Source: Castor canadensis
Taxonomy: Eukaryota; Chordata; Mammalia; Rodentia; Castoridae
NCBI RefSeq assembly: GCF_047511655.1
Contig: NC_133390.1
Span: 91,705,583 to 91,769,582, forward strand
DNA: 64,000 nt
Direction: 5' to 3'
Positions 1 to 10,599 of this stretch are shown here, in pieces. The notes under the pieces were generated by a model, which searched no databases, was not told the DNA's origin, and saw only the letters and a list, made by a program, of their open reading frames with translations. Position 1 is the first letter of the stretch; each line of letters begins with the position of its first letter. A program made the translations under genes and the position numbers.

Positions 1-18
1 CTAATACATATATAGATG

Positions 19-220
19 GTTCTGGGGTGTAAACTGAGGGCCTTGGCATGCTAGGTATGTCCTCTACCACTTGAGTCATACCTCTAGCCCTTCTTTGCTT
101 TGGTTATTTTTCAGATAGGATCTCCCATCTTTTGCCTGGCACTAGCCTTGGATCATGATTCTCCTACCATATATCCTCCTGAGTAGGTGGGATTATAGGT
201 GTACACCAACACACCTCACT
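19..220 (-). mobile_element. B1-dID dimeric SINE
   Basis: Read on the minus strand, this is a 7SL-derived B1-like monomer followed by a tRNA-like ID unit. On the plus strand the ID unit comes first (inverse of the B-box region, 'ctaccacttgagtcatacctc'), then the inverse of the B1 body, ending near 'gggattataggtgtacacc', the inverse of the Alu/B1 head. The copy is clearly diverged. Its left end is close to the window edge, so a target duplication cannot be assessed. Confidence 0.8.
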
Positions 221-870
221 TGTCCTACTATTTTAATTTTTTTCTGATAGCTACGTTGAAATATAACTACAGAATGAAATGTCTTGCTGTCATTAGATGT
301 GACAATGTGTGTGTGAACTAAATTCTGTGGCTAATTGAAAGGAAAGAGGGATGGAAAGGAGTTTAATGATGCCAAAAGGCCTAGTGAAGATAAGAGTCAT
401 AATATGATAATATGAGAAATGTTACAAAATTATATTTTGGCATAGATAATGCTGTGCCATTCTATTGGACCATGAGTACTGCTTAGCTACTCACTCATAT
501 GAAGGTAAAGAAATTCATGTTTACTTAAAAATATCAAAACAAACAAAGAAAACTTAAAAACCTTTCAATAACATGTCCTTTTCATTATTTAATATTTTAT
601 TAATTTAAAAGAATAATCAAGATGTGACTTAATATGTAAATACTATAGATTTTCTGAATAAATCTCACTGTATAATCAATTAAATAGAGTTTATTAAGAA
701 CTCATTGCTTAGCATTCTACCCTGCCTCATTCGCCCATTCTTAACACATTTTCCCCAGGATTATTCAACCTCTTATGAGGGAGAAGAAGGACTTGACATC
801 CAACTGTGTTGTCTTAATAAACCACCACCCTATAAAAAGAGCCCTCAATGACATGGAAGGCCTATTTTTA
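221..870. other. AT-rich unique sequence, nothing recognised
   Basis: No ORF of note, no repeat family I recognise and no CpG-rich patch. Only short A/T runs are visible. Confidence 0.5.
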
Positions 871-974
871 CTTTTTTTTTTTTATGGTGGTGATTACCAC
901 CATACTGGGGGTTGAACTTAGGCTTTTGCACTTGATAGGTAGGTACTTTACACTTGAGTTACACCTTCAGCCCC
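871..974 (-). mobile_element. ID (tRNA-derived) SINE fragment
   Basis: A poly-T tract (inverse of the A-tail) is followed by the inverse of an ID unit, containing 'gggggttgaacttaggc' (inverse B-box) and 'acacttgagttacacc' (inverse A-box region). Next to the tail lies a perfect 9-bp inverted repeat with a 4-nt loop (883-904, arms 'tatggtggt' / 'accaccata'). Confidence 0.75.
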
Positions 975-2226
975 TATTTCCACTCTTTAAACTATTGAGA
1001 AAATGACTAATCAGCTTCAATATGCAATGTAAAAGACAAATTAAAAACAAAAACAAATAAATGAAAAAAAACAAAAACAGTCTTATGAAAAGTTGTAGAA
1101 TTTGCTCCATTTTTATACTTCCTAGTAGTTTCAGGTAATAGACAGAAATGTGTAACTGAATTCAGAGTATTTAACTATAAAAAAAATTCCTTAGAACCAA
1201 AAAGCTTTCTCTTGATTATAGTGCAAGGTTACTATGAAGGATAAAGTCTGGGAGATAGTTTCTAGTCCACAGTTGATCTGGAATCCAGAAGATTCTTACA
1301 AAATAAAAGGTTGTTGAATGTCTTTTATTTCCCCAGGGTCACATATTTCTAATGAGTTCATTTTTTTAAAACTTTTTTTAAGCAATGTTCACTTTGGAGT
1401 TTTGCCACAAAATTATTTACAACGGAAAGTCTCAAAATTGCTTAGGTATTTGAAATTTGAGTGGCTATTTAAATGCACTCTTGATGAGAACGTCTTTCTT
1501 ATCGTATAATACAATGCCTTGGGCTGAATAGATATTTGATGAACATGTGTTGACTTAAATGGGATTGTTGATTTGATGAGATTCACCTCCACTTATATAC
1601 TCAGGGAAATGTCAGGATCTCAGTCACTGAAAGAGAAATAAAAACATACTTCTTACGTATATAATCAATTGCTGATGATGTTTGACATGACAGGAGCCTA
1701 TTCATTTGATAAATGAGGAAAACATTGGCATGAGACATATAAGGAACCATGGGAGAAAACCATGAAAAGATAAGGGCTATTGCTGGTTCCTAGTAATAAC
1801 TGGGAGTCAGAAACAGAACCTCAACAATGCCAGTTCTCTCTCTCCTGCTTTCATTTATCCTTCTCTCTGCATTGACTTCATTCTCTCTGAGCCCACACTG
1901 ACTTCCTCCACAGGAAGGGAAAATGGACACCACCAGTAGAAAACTCTTCACCCACAGCTTCTATCTCTAGCATAGGTTAACTCGTCTCCATCTTAGTCAA
2001 CTAGTTCCAAGTGCCCACCTATCAACCAATCAACTATGACTAAGTAAGTATTCCACTTGTATCTTCATGACTAGAGCAAGGAGAGACCAGTTCCCAAAGA
2101 CTGGAAGTTCTCCCAGAAGAAAGGAGGGGAGGGTACAGCATGGGTAAATGCAGGAGCTCAAGACAGATAAAAATCAAAATAGTGGTAATTCATCCAAACA
2201 GATATCTTTTTGTTGATAGTTATCTT
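975..2226. other. Unique sequence, nothing recognised
   Basis: Low-complexity A-rich runs occur near 1035-1080. No interspersed repeat or convincing exon is recognisable. The 63-codon frame at 1318-1509 has no family resemblance. Confidence 0.5.
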
Positions 2227-2350
2227 TCTTTTTATATTTTTTTCTTCTTTCTTTCTTTTATTTATTTATATTTTTTGTAGTAGTGGGGTTTGAACTCAGG
2301 ACCTTGCTTGCTAGGCAAGTGTTCCACCATTTGAGCTATGCCCACAGCCC
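2227..2350 (-). mobile_element. ID SINE with T-rich (A-tail) end
   Basis: A T-rich tail (2227-2276) is followed by the inverse of the ID unit: 'gtggggtttgaactcagg' (inverse B-box) and 'accatttgagctatgccc' (inverse A-box). Because the minus-strand A-tail lies at the left, the element is on the minus strand. Confidence 0.8.
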
Positions 2351-2454
2351 TGATATTTTTATTATTATTATTAGAATAATAAAATGGCAATGTGAATTTA
2401 AGCCAGCCATGAGTTATAAACAGAACTATAATATGTTTATAGTTCTTTAAAAAT

Positions 2455-2860
2455 TTTTATTAAGGTATAATTAAAATTCAATTACCCATATAAGTTTAAA
2501 GTGTACAACTTAAAACATTTTGACATATATATATATCCATGAACTCAACCATGGTCTTGAAAATGAACCCAACCATGGTCTTGAAAATGAACCCATCTAT
2601 CCCTGCCAAAAGTTCCCTCCTGCCTCTTTATAATTTGTCTCTCCTACTTCTCCTCCAACCCCCTTATCCCCATGCAATCAATGAGTTTCCTATCACCATA
2701 AAGATATTTGCAGTTTCTAGAATTTTGTATAAAAGGAATAACACAGTCTGTACTCTTCTATGTCTTATTATATTCAACATAACTATTTTGAGGTTCATCC
2801 ATGTTATATAGTGCATCAATAGTTTATTCTTTTATTGCTAAACAGAATTCCATTATATGG
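2455..2860 (-). mobile_element. Old L1M-type LINE 3' part (segment 1)
   Basis: The plus strand reads as the inverse of an ancient mammalian L1 3' region. The characteristic stretch 'taaagtgtacaactt' lies near the 3' end, and 'gaggttcatccatgtt' and 'cagaattccattatatgg' occur further in. The copy contains a 24-bp tandem duplication (2547-2594). It is interrupted by an MLT1 LTR and resumes at 3264. No intact ORF remains. Confidence 0.7.
2547..2594. repeat. 24-bp tandem duplication
   Basis: Two adjacent identical copies of a 24-bp unit beginning 'aaccatggtcttgaaaatga'. They lie inside the old L1M copy and so post-date that insertion. Confidence 0.9.
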
Positions 2861-3263
2861 TGCTATAGACTGAATTATGTACCACCCCCCCCCCAGAATT
2901 CCTATGAAGAAGCCCTTAGAATCTGATAGATTAGAATATGACAATATTTGGAGATAAGAATTTTAAATATATAATGAAGTCAAAATGAGGCTACTAGGGT
3001 AAGCCCTAATCCAACCTGACTAGTGTCCTTACAAGAAGAAGAGATTAGGACACAAAAAGAGAGATATCAAGGATGCAGGCACCAAGAAAAGAACATATTA
3101 GGTCATCACAATGAAATGATGGAGAGAGACCCCAGAAGAAACCAAACCTGTTGACACCTTGATCTCAGACCTTTAGCCTCCAGAACTGTGACAGAATGAA
3201 TTCTATTGTTTAAGTCACTCAGTCTGTGATATTTTGTTACAGCAGCTCTAGCAATTGAATGCA
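2861..3263 (+). mobile_element. MLT1-type (ERVL-MaLR) solo LTR
   Basis: A solo LTR with the usual MLT1 landmarks in order: a start near 'tgctatagactgaattatgt', 'aggctactagggtaagccct', 'ctagtgtccttacaagaaga', 'ttgacaccttgatctcagac', 'cctccagaactgtgacagaa' and the end 'ttgttacagcagctctagca'. A poly-C tract sits near the start. It carries no internal viral genes. It is inserted in an older L1M copy, so the two date each other. The exact subfamily was not assigned. Confidence 0.75.
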
Positions 3264-3690
3264 TCTAGATTTACCACAATTTGTTTATTCATTACTCTAT
3301 TGATAGACATTTGGGTTGTTTCCAGTTTGGGATTATTACAAATAAAGCTGCTATGAAAATTCATGTACAAATCTTTTTATGAATATAACTTATCATTTCA
3401 TTTGGATAAACACCAAGAACTTATGGCTCAATCATATGGTGTGTTGTAAGAAATCAGTTTTCAAAAGTGGTTATACTATTTTACATTCGAACCAGTAGTA
3501 TGGCAGAGTTCCAATTATTCCATATCCTCACCAAAACTTGATATCCACAGTCTTTTCAAATGTAGACATCCTAGTAGATCTGAATTGGCATCTCATTGTG
3601 GCTTTCATTTGCATTTTTCTAATGCCTAGTGAATTGGAACATATTTCACTTGCATATTTACCATCCATATATTTTCTTAGATGAATGCCT
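3264..3690 (-). mobile_element. Old L1M-type LINE (segment 2, after the MLT1 insertion)
   Basis: Continues the inverse L1 sequence broken at 2860: 'attgatagacatttgggttg' and 'tttccagtttgggattatta', then a region matching the inverse L1 ORF2 C-terminal coding part ('gaattggcatctcattgtgg'). Heavily mutated and non-functional. The right end is blurred by the pyrimidine repeat that follows. Confidence 0.7.
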
Positions 3691-3723
3691 CACATTACAA
3701 ACTCTATCTTTCTAGGGATTTGC

Positions 3724-3860
3724 TTCCTTCCTTTCTTCCTTCTTTCTTTTTCTTCTTCTTCTTTCTCCTTCTTCTTCTTCTTCTTCTTCTTCTTCTTCTT
3801 CTTCTTCTTCTTCTTCTTCTTCTTCTTCTTCTTCTTCTTCTTCTTCTTCTTTCTTCTTTG
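3724..3860 (+). repeat. Pyrimidine tract with about 28 pure CTT repeats
   Basis: An irregular C/T tract from 3724 leads into an uninterrupted (CTT)n stretch at about 3767-3851. The whole block is pyrimidine on the plus strand and purine on the minus strand. Open frames across it encode only runs of Phe or Leu and are not genes. Confidence 0.95.
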
Positions 3861-3869
3861 TATTTCTAA

Positions 3870-4300
3870 AACTTGCTTGAGTTTTGTTCTGAGGAGGTAA
3901 TTATACAGAAAAAATTTAACCCTTTTGGAGCTTGCATTTAAGCTCTGTTGAGTGAAACTAGTGCAGAATCTAGTTCAGAACTATTGTGAAGGAAAACCCA
4001 CTGAGTACTCAACCAGATGACCCTGTGTTATGAGGAATTCTACTCTGTTTGGTAGGAATAGAAACTATTTCCAGTCTTCCTGCCTGAGTTAGTTCCAGTT
4101 AGTTGTTTCCTCTTATTCCCCTGACTGATTCTTTCCTGAGAGTGAAGTAATTTCCTCACATGGATGTGTTAACCACTGCTAAATGGGAGTAGGGGACACT
4201 CTACATCTATCTAGAGTTTTCTCTATGGGCATTTGTCTCACCCTGAGCTCCACAGTTGCCCAAATCTTTCTTCTCAACTCAGAGAAGCTGCCAGGTCCCC
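3870..4300. other. Unique sequence, nothing recognised
   Basis: No recognisable repeat or exon. Confidence 0.45.
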
Positions 4301-4358
4301 CCCACATGCACACACACATACACACACACACATGTACACACATACATGGAGACACACA
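4301..4358 (+). repeat. CA-rich microsatellite
   Basis: An imperfect (CA)n tract interrupted by 'catg' and 'cata' units. Confidence 0.9.
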
Positions 4359-4646
4359 TATTTGCAAATCTTGTACAAGAGGGTGAGGCTATAACTCAGC
4401 TCACTTCACTTGTTCCCCATCTCCCAGAGACCTCTGTTCTTCACTGACTAATGTTCAATGTCATGAGAGCCTTATACTTGGGGCTTAGATATTTTTTAGT
4501 TGTTTGGATCAAAATATAAAGCTAGTTCCTGTTATTACATTTTTTTCTGAAAGTAGACATCTGTATTCTTCCTTATTCAATATATTTTTTTTTTATATGG
4601 AAAATTATTTGCAATATAATTAGAAGGCTTTCTATACTGATTAAAA

Positions 4647-4832
4647 CAGGGATCAGAAAAGTTTCTCTGTAAAGAGACAGATCATAAATATTTTAGACAT
4701 TGTAGGCCACATATGGTCTCTGTCACATAGTCTTTTCTAATGTACAAAAAAATTTAAAGTTCTTTTCATGGGCTTTACAAAAACAAGTCTTAAGCTCGAT
4801 TGGACCCACAGGTCATAGTTTGTTGAAGACTG
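4647..4832 (+). mobile_element. hAT-Charlie-type non-autonomous DNA transposon relic
   Basis: Starts 'cagggatcagaaaagtttct' and ends 'catagtttgttgaagactg', which are roughly inverse of each other (decayed terminal inverted repeats). The interior has 'atattttagacattgtaggc' and 'catatggtctctgtcacata', typical of an abundant mammalian hAT-like MITE. No transposase is present. The family name is left open. Confidence 0.55.
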
Positions 4833-4869
4833 AGTTAGAACAATGTAGTCTGAAAAAAAAAAAAAGCCC

Positions 4870-5240
4870 AAAATATTAGTGAGTTAACACAAGAGACAGA
4901 TTTCCCACACAAGTCCAAAATAGGTGTTCTTGGTTAGTACACACCTATTCTTACCTTCCAAGTTGTGAGTCAGGGGCCAAGATTTCTTCTATCTCACAGC
5001 TCCATTATTTTCACACAAAGCTTCCGAGATCTTCACTATCATAGTAGAAAAGGTGTGGAGTACTTCTGGGCAACTCCTCAAGACATATATTACTTATTCC
5101 CACCTTTCATCGTTCAGAGCTCATTTACATCAGCACATACAACCTCAAGAGAGGCTAGGAACCCTAGTTTTGCTATGTTCCCAAAAGAAAGAAAAAACAG
5201 ACTTGGGGAGCAGCTAGCTTATAAAACATCCTTTCAATTA
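4870..5240. mobile_element. Possible ancient interspersed repeat, family uncertain
   Basis: The order of phrases 'ggtgttcttggttagtac', 'gtgagtcaggggccaaga', 'tctcacagctccattatt' and 'aagagaggctaggaacccta' resembles an old mammalian repeat I cannot name securely. The 93-codon plus-strand frame that crosses it shows no protein-family features. Confidence 0.35.
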
Positions 5241-6207
5241 AAGTAGTCATGCCCCAATTACACATCTCCTTTGCTAGGATATTATTCACGCTGTCAGTTC
5301 CATGCATAACATGCCAGATGAGGAGTTTCATGAGTCCCATTGATAACTGTACCCTGTTAGTCTTTCATTCTCCTCTACAGCGCCCAGCTCCTGAACACAA
5401 GAGCCACATTCTCACAGAAGTAAACATCCAGTCTTGAGGCCCCACCCTCTCTTTCTCACTTCCCTATTGCTCCATAAAAGAAGCCATTGCAAATGGGACT
5501 ATGCCCAGCTTATATCTTTCATTAAAGATAGGATTTCATTAAGAAACCAGATCTCCTTACCACCCTGATATTGTCTATCTTACTCAATTGATGCAGCCCT
5601 TAAGAGGTCTGGGTTCTCTTTGAGGGGAGAGTTTTTGCCTTATTAGTCTTTCTATTTTTGGTGCCCAAAACATATTAAGTACTCAAAATGGTTTCTATAT
5701 CAATTAATTTTGTACCTACTGATGACTGGTCCATTAAATTCCTATACATGAAAGATATGCCACACTTCACTTGGAGAATCAGTTACCCTTATTTCAAATT
5801 CATTTATAATCTTCCTACCTCCACTGGAGACGTTCTTATAATGGCCCTTATTATTATCTCCGAGTTTTTTAGATGTATAAATATATTAGCCTCCAAATTG
5901 CTAAAACAATGAGTGTTTCTATTTAACTAAAGCATAAAATGCATGGAAAAATAGTAAACATTTCATTTATTACTTTTTAAAGCTCTCTGATAATAGCAAC
6001 GGGTCTTCTGTCTCACCCTTATACCCCCAAAACACACATGCCATTCAACTCTAGAAAGAGGTCTAAACCTCCCTCCAAATTTCTGCTAATTCATGAGACT
6101 GGCATTCTCACACCACCTCCCTCACCCCATCTTGGTTTTCTGTGTCCAGTAACGGTCTCTGCCTTACCATACCACACCCAGATGTTTTGCAGTCAGTCCT
6201 TTCTCTC
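5241..6207. other. Unique sequence up to the L1 insertion site
   Basis: No repeat or coding region recognised. It ends at the 5' copy of the L1 target duplication (6208). Confidence 0.45.
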
Positions 6208-6223
6208 TTTCACATACATTCTT
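6208..6223. repeat. Target-site duplication of the full-length L1 (left copy)
   Basis: 'tttcacatacattctt' recurs at 13147-13162 on the far side of the L1. The last two T's could belong to the inverse A-tail, so the duplication is 14-16 bp. Confidence 0.93.
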
Positions 6224-6719
6224 TTTTTTTCTTTCTTTTATTATTCATATGTGCATACAAAGCTAGGGTCATTTCTCCCCCCTGTCCCCACTCCCTCCCT
6301 TACCACCCACTCCACCCCCTCCCTCTCGCCCCAACCCCCTCAATACCCAGCAGAAACTATTTTTTCCCTTATTTCTAATTTTGTTGTAGAGAGAGTATAA
6401 GCAATAATAGGAAGGAACAAGGGTTTTTGCTGGTTGAGATAAGGATAGCTATACAGAGCATTGACTCACATTGATTTCCTGTGCATGTGTGTTACCTTCT
6501 AGGTTAATTATTTTTGATCTAATCTTTTCTCTAATTCCTGGTCCCCTTTTCATATTGTACTCAGTTGCTTTTAAGGTATCTGCTTTAGTTTCTCTGCGTT
6601 AAGGGCAACAAATGCTAGCTAGTTTTTTAGGTGTCTTACCTAACCTCACCCCTCCCTTGTGTGTTCTCGCTTTTATCATGTGCTCAAAGTCCAATCCCAT
6701 TGTTGTGTTTGCCCTTGAT
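6222..6719 (-). promoter_or_regulatory. L1 3'UTR with G-rich polypurine tract and A-tail
   Basis: Begins after the ORF2 stop (6720-6722) and runs to the A-tail (T-run 6222-6230 on the plus strand). On the element's own strand, 6270-6345 is strongly G-rich with many runs of three or more G's, a known structural hallmark of mammalian L1 3'UTRs. The last 30 bases before the tail, including 'tgtatgcacatatgaataat', recur in the stub at 37439. Confidence 0.85.
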
Positions 6720-9700
6720 CTAATGTCCACATATGAGGGAGAACATACGATTTTTGGTCTTTGGGGCCAGGCTAACCTCACTCAGAATGATGTTCTCCAA
6801 TTCCATCCATTTACCAGCGAATGATAACATTTCGTTCTTCTTCATGGCTGCATAAAATTCCATTGTGTATAGACACCACATTTTCTTAATCCATTCGTCA
6901 GTGGTGGGGCATCTTGGCTGTTTCCATAACTTGGCTATTGTGAATAGTGCCACAATAAACATGGCTGTGCAGGTGCCTCTGGAGTAACCTGTGTCACTGT
7001 CTTTTGGGTATATCCCCAAGAGTGGTATTGCTGGATCAAATGGTAGATCAATGTCTAGCTTTTTAAGTAGCCTCCAAATGTTTTTCCAGAGTGGTTGTAC
7101 TAGTTTACATTCCCACCAACAGTGTAAGAGGGGTCCTTTTTCCCCGCATCCTCGCCAACACCTATTGTTGGTGGTGTTGCTGATGATGGCTATTCTAACA
7201 GGGGTGAGGTGGAATCTTAGCGTGGTTTTAATTTGCATTTCCTTTATTGCTAGAGATGGTGACCATTTTTTCATGTGTTTTTTGGCCATTTGAATTTCTT
7301 CTTTTGAGAAAGTTCTGTTTAGTTCACTTGCCCATTTCTTTATTGTTTCATTAGTTTTGGGAGAATTTAGTTTTTTAAGTTCCTTATATATTCTGGTTAT
7401 CAGTCCTTTGTCTGATGTATACTTGGCAAATATTTTCTCCCACTCTGTGGGTATTCTCTTCAGTTTAGAGACCATTTCTTTTGATGAACAGAAGCTTTTT
7501 AGCTTTATGAGGTCCCATTTATCTATGCTATCTCTTAGTTGCTGTGCTGCTGGGGTTTCGCTGAGAAAGTTCTTACTTATACCTACTAACTCCAGAGTAT
7601 TTCCTACTCTTTCCTGTATCAACTTTAGAGTTTGGGGTCTGATATTAAGATCCTTGATCCATTTCCAGTTAATCTTGGTATAGGGTGATATACATGGATC
7701 TAGTTTCAGTTTTTTGCAGACTGCTAACCAGTTTTCCCAACCGTTTTTGTTGAAGAGGCTGCTATTTCTCCATCGTATATTTTTAGCTCCTTTGTCAAAG
7801 ACAAGTTGGTTATAGTTGTGTGGCTTCATATCTGGGTCCTCTATTCTGTTCCACTGGTCTTCATGTCTGTTTTTGTGCCAGTACCATGCTATTTTTATCT
7901 TTATTGCTTTGTAATATAGTTTGAAGTCAGGTATTGTGATACCTCCTGCATTGTTCTTTTGACTGAGTATTGCATTGGCTATTTGTGGCCTCTTGTGTTT
8001 CCATATAAATTTAACAGTAGATTTTCCAATCTCTTTAATGAATGTCATTGGAATTTTGATGGGAATTGCATTAAACATGTAGATTACTTTGGGGAGTATC
8101 GACATTTTTACTATGTTGATTCTACCAATCCATGAGCATGGGAGATCTCTCCACTTTCTATAGTCTTCCTCAATCTCTTTCTTCAGAAGTGTATAGTTTT
8201 CCTTGTAGAGGTCTTTCACATCTTTTGTTAGGTTTACACCTAGGTATTTGATTTTTTTTGAGGCTATTGTAAATGGAATTGTTTTCATACATTGTTTTTC
8301 CGTTTGCTCATTGTTAGTGTATAGAAATGCTAATGATTTTTCTATGTTGATTTTATATCCTACTACCTTGCTATAGCTATTGATGATGTCTAGAAGCTTC
8401 TGAGTAGAGTTTTTTGGATCTTTAAGGTATAGAATCATGTCGTCTACAAATAGGGATATTTTAACAGTTTCTTTACCTATTTGTATTCCTTTTATTCCTT
8501 CTTCTTGCCTAATTGCTCTGGCTAGGAATTCCAGTACTATGTTGAATAGGAGTGGAGATAGTGGGCATCCTTGTCTGGTTCCTGATTTTAGAGGGAATGG
8601 TTTCAGTTTTTCTCCATTAAGTATAATGCTGGCTGTAGGTTTGTCATATATAGCTTTTATAATGTTGAGGTACTTTCCTTCTATTCTTAGTTTTCTTAGA
8701 GCTTTTATCATGAAATGATGTTGTATCTTATCAAAGGCTTTTTCTGCATCTATTGAGATGATCAAGTGGTTTTTGTCTTTGCTTCTGTTAATGTGGTTTA
8801 TTACATTTATTGATTTTCGTATGTTGAACCACCCCTGCATCCCTGGGATGAAGCCTACTTGGTTGTGGTGAATAATCTTTTTGATGTGTTGCTGAATTTG
8901 GTTTGCCATTATTTTGTTGAGGATTTTTGCATCAATGTTCATTAAGGAGATTGGCCTATAGTTCTCCTTTTTGGAGGTGTCTTTGCCTGGTTTTGGGATA
9001 AGTGTAATACTGGCTTCATAAAATGTGTTTGGCAGTTTTCCTTCCCTTTCTATTTCGTGGAACAGTTTAAGGAGGGTTGGTATCAGTTCTTCTTTAAAGG
9101 TCTGATAGAATTCAGCAGAGAATCCATCAGGTCCTGGACTTTTCTTTTTGGGGAGACTCTTGATTGCTGCTTCAATTTCATTTTGTGTTATAGATCTATT
9201 CAGGTGATTAATGTCTTCTTAGTTCAGTTTTGGACGATCATATGTATCTAGAAATCTGTCCATTTCTTTAAGATTTTCAAATTTATTTGAATATAGGTTC
9301 TCAAAGTAGTCTCTGATGATTTCCTGGACTTCCATGGTGTTTGTTGTTATCTCCCCTTTTGCATTCCTGATTCTACTAATTTGGGTTTTTTCTCTCCTCA
9401 TGTTAGTCAGGTTTGCCAGGGGTCTATCTATCTTGTTTATTTTTTCAAAGAACCAAATTTTTGTTTCATTAATTCTTTGTATGGTTTTTTTTTGGTTTCT
9501 ATTTCATTGATTTCAGCTCTTATTTTTATTATTTCTCTCCTTCTATTTGTTTTGGGATTTGCTTGTTCTTGTTTTTCTAGGAGTTTGAGATGTATCATTA
9601 GGTCATTGATTTGGGATCTTTCAGTCTTTTTAATATATGCACTCATGGCTATGAACTTTCCTCTCAGAACTGCCTTAGCTGTGTCCCATAGGTTCTGATA

Positions 9701-10549
9701 GGTTGTGTTTTCATTTTCATTGACTTCCAGGAACTTTTTAATTTCCTCTTTTACTTCATCGATGATCCATTCTTCATTAAGTAATGAGTTATTTAGTTTC
9801 CAGCTGTTTGCATGTTTTTTGTCTTTACTTTTGTTGTTGAGTTCTACTTTTACTGCATTGTGATCAGATAGTATGCACGGTATAATTTCTATTTTCTTAT
9901 ATTTGCTGAGACTTGCTTTGTGCCCTAGGATATGATCTATTTTGGAGAAGGTTCCATGGTCTGCTGAGAAAAATGTATATTGTGTAGACATTGGATGAAA
10001 TGTTCTGTAAACATCTACTAGGTCCACTTGATCTATTGCATATTTTAGATCTTGGATTTCTTTATTGATTTTTTGTTTGGATGACCTATCTATTGATGAT
10101 AATGGGGTGTTAAAGTCTCCCACAACCACTGTGTTGGTGTTTATATATGCTTTTAGGTCTTTCAGGGTATGTTTGATGAAATTGGGTGTGTTGACATTGG
10201 GTGCATACAGATTGATGATTATTATTTCCTTTTGGTCTATTTCCCCTTTTATTAGTATGGAATGTCCTTCTTTATCTCGTTTGATCAATGTAGGTTTGAA
10301 GACTACTTTGTCAGAGATAAGTATTGCTACTCCTGATTGTTTTTGGGGGCCATTGGCTTGGTAAATCTTCTTCCAGCCTTTCATCCTAAGCCTATCCTTA
10401 TTTCTGTCGGTGAGATGGGTCTCCTGTAACCTACAAATTGTTGGATCTTCCTTTTCAATCCATTTCGTCAAGCGGTGCCTTTTGATGGGTGAATTAAGTC
10501 CATTAACATTAAGCGTTAGTACTGATAGGTATGTGGTGATTCCTGTCAT
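6720..10549 (-). pseudogene. L1 ORF2 (endonuclease-reverse transcriptase), two lesions
   Basis: ORF2p nicks target DNA and reverse-transcribes L1 (and SINE) RNA onto it. The chosen start (10549) gives a typical N-terminus 50 nt after the ORF1 stop. Total length is about 1276 codons, normal for mammalian L1. The endonuclease domain keeps N14, E43, D145, N147, D205, D229 and H230. The reading frame is lost at an A9 run (plus-strand T-run 9485-9493; seven or ten A's would keep frame). A single TAA stop at 9219-9221 follows, where a glutamine codon is expected. From 9218 to the normal stop at 6720 the frame is open. It covers the RT domain (D of '[10 protein letters not shown]', and FVDD near 8437-8450 instead of the usual FADD) and the C-terminal Cys/His motif ('[10 protein letters not shown]', then 'HCWWEC'). 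As sequenced, no full ORF2p can be made. Confidence 0.95.
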
Positions 10550-10599
10550 TTAGTTGTCTTAGTTGTTTGAGGGTTTGATTGTGTGTACCTAAGTTGAGG

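Noticed and set aside
3267-3300. Possible 5-bp target duplication around the MLT1 LTR at 2861-3263
   Set aside because: No convincing match between the two flanks; it has probably decayed.
3681-3900. Frames encoding long Leu or Phe runs
   Set aside because: They are translations of the (CTT)n microsatellite, not genes.
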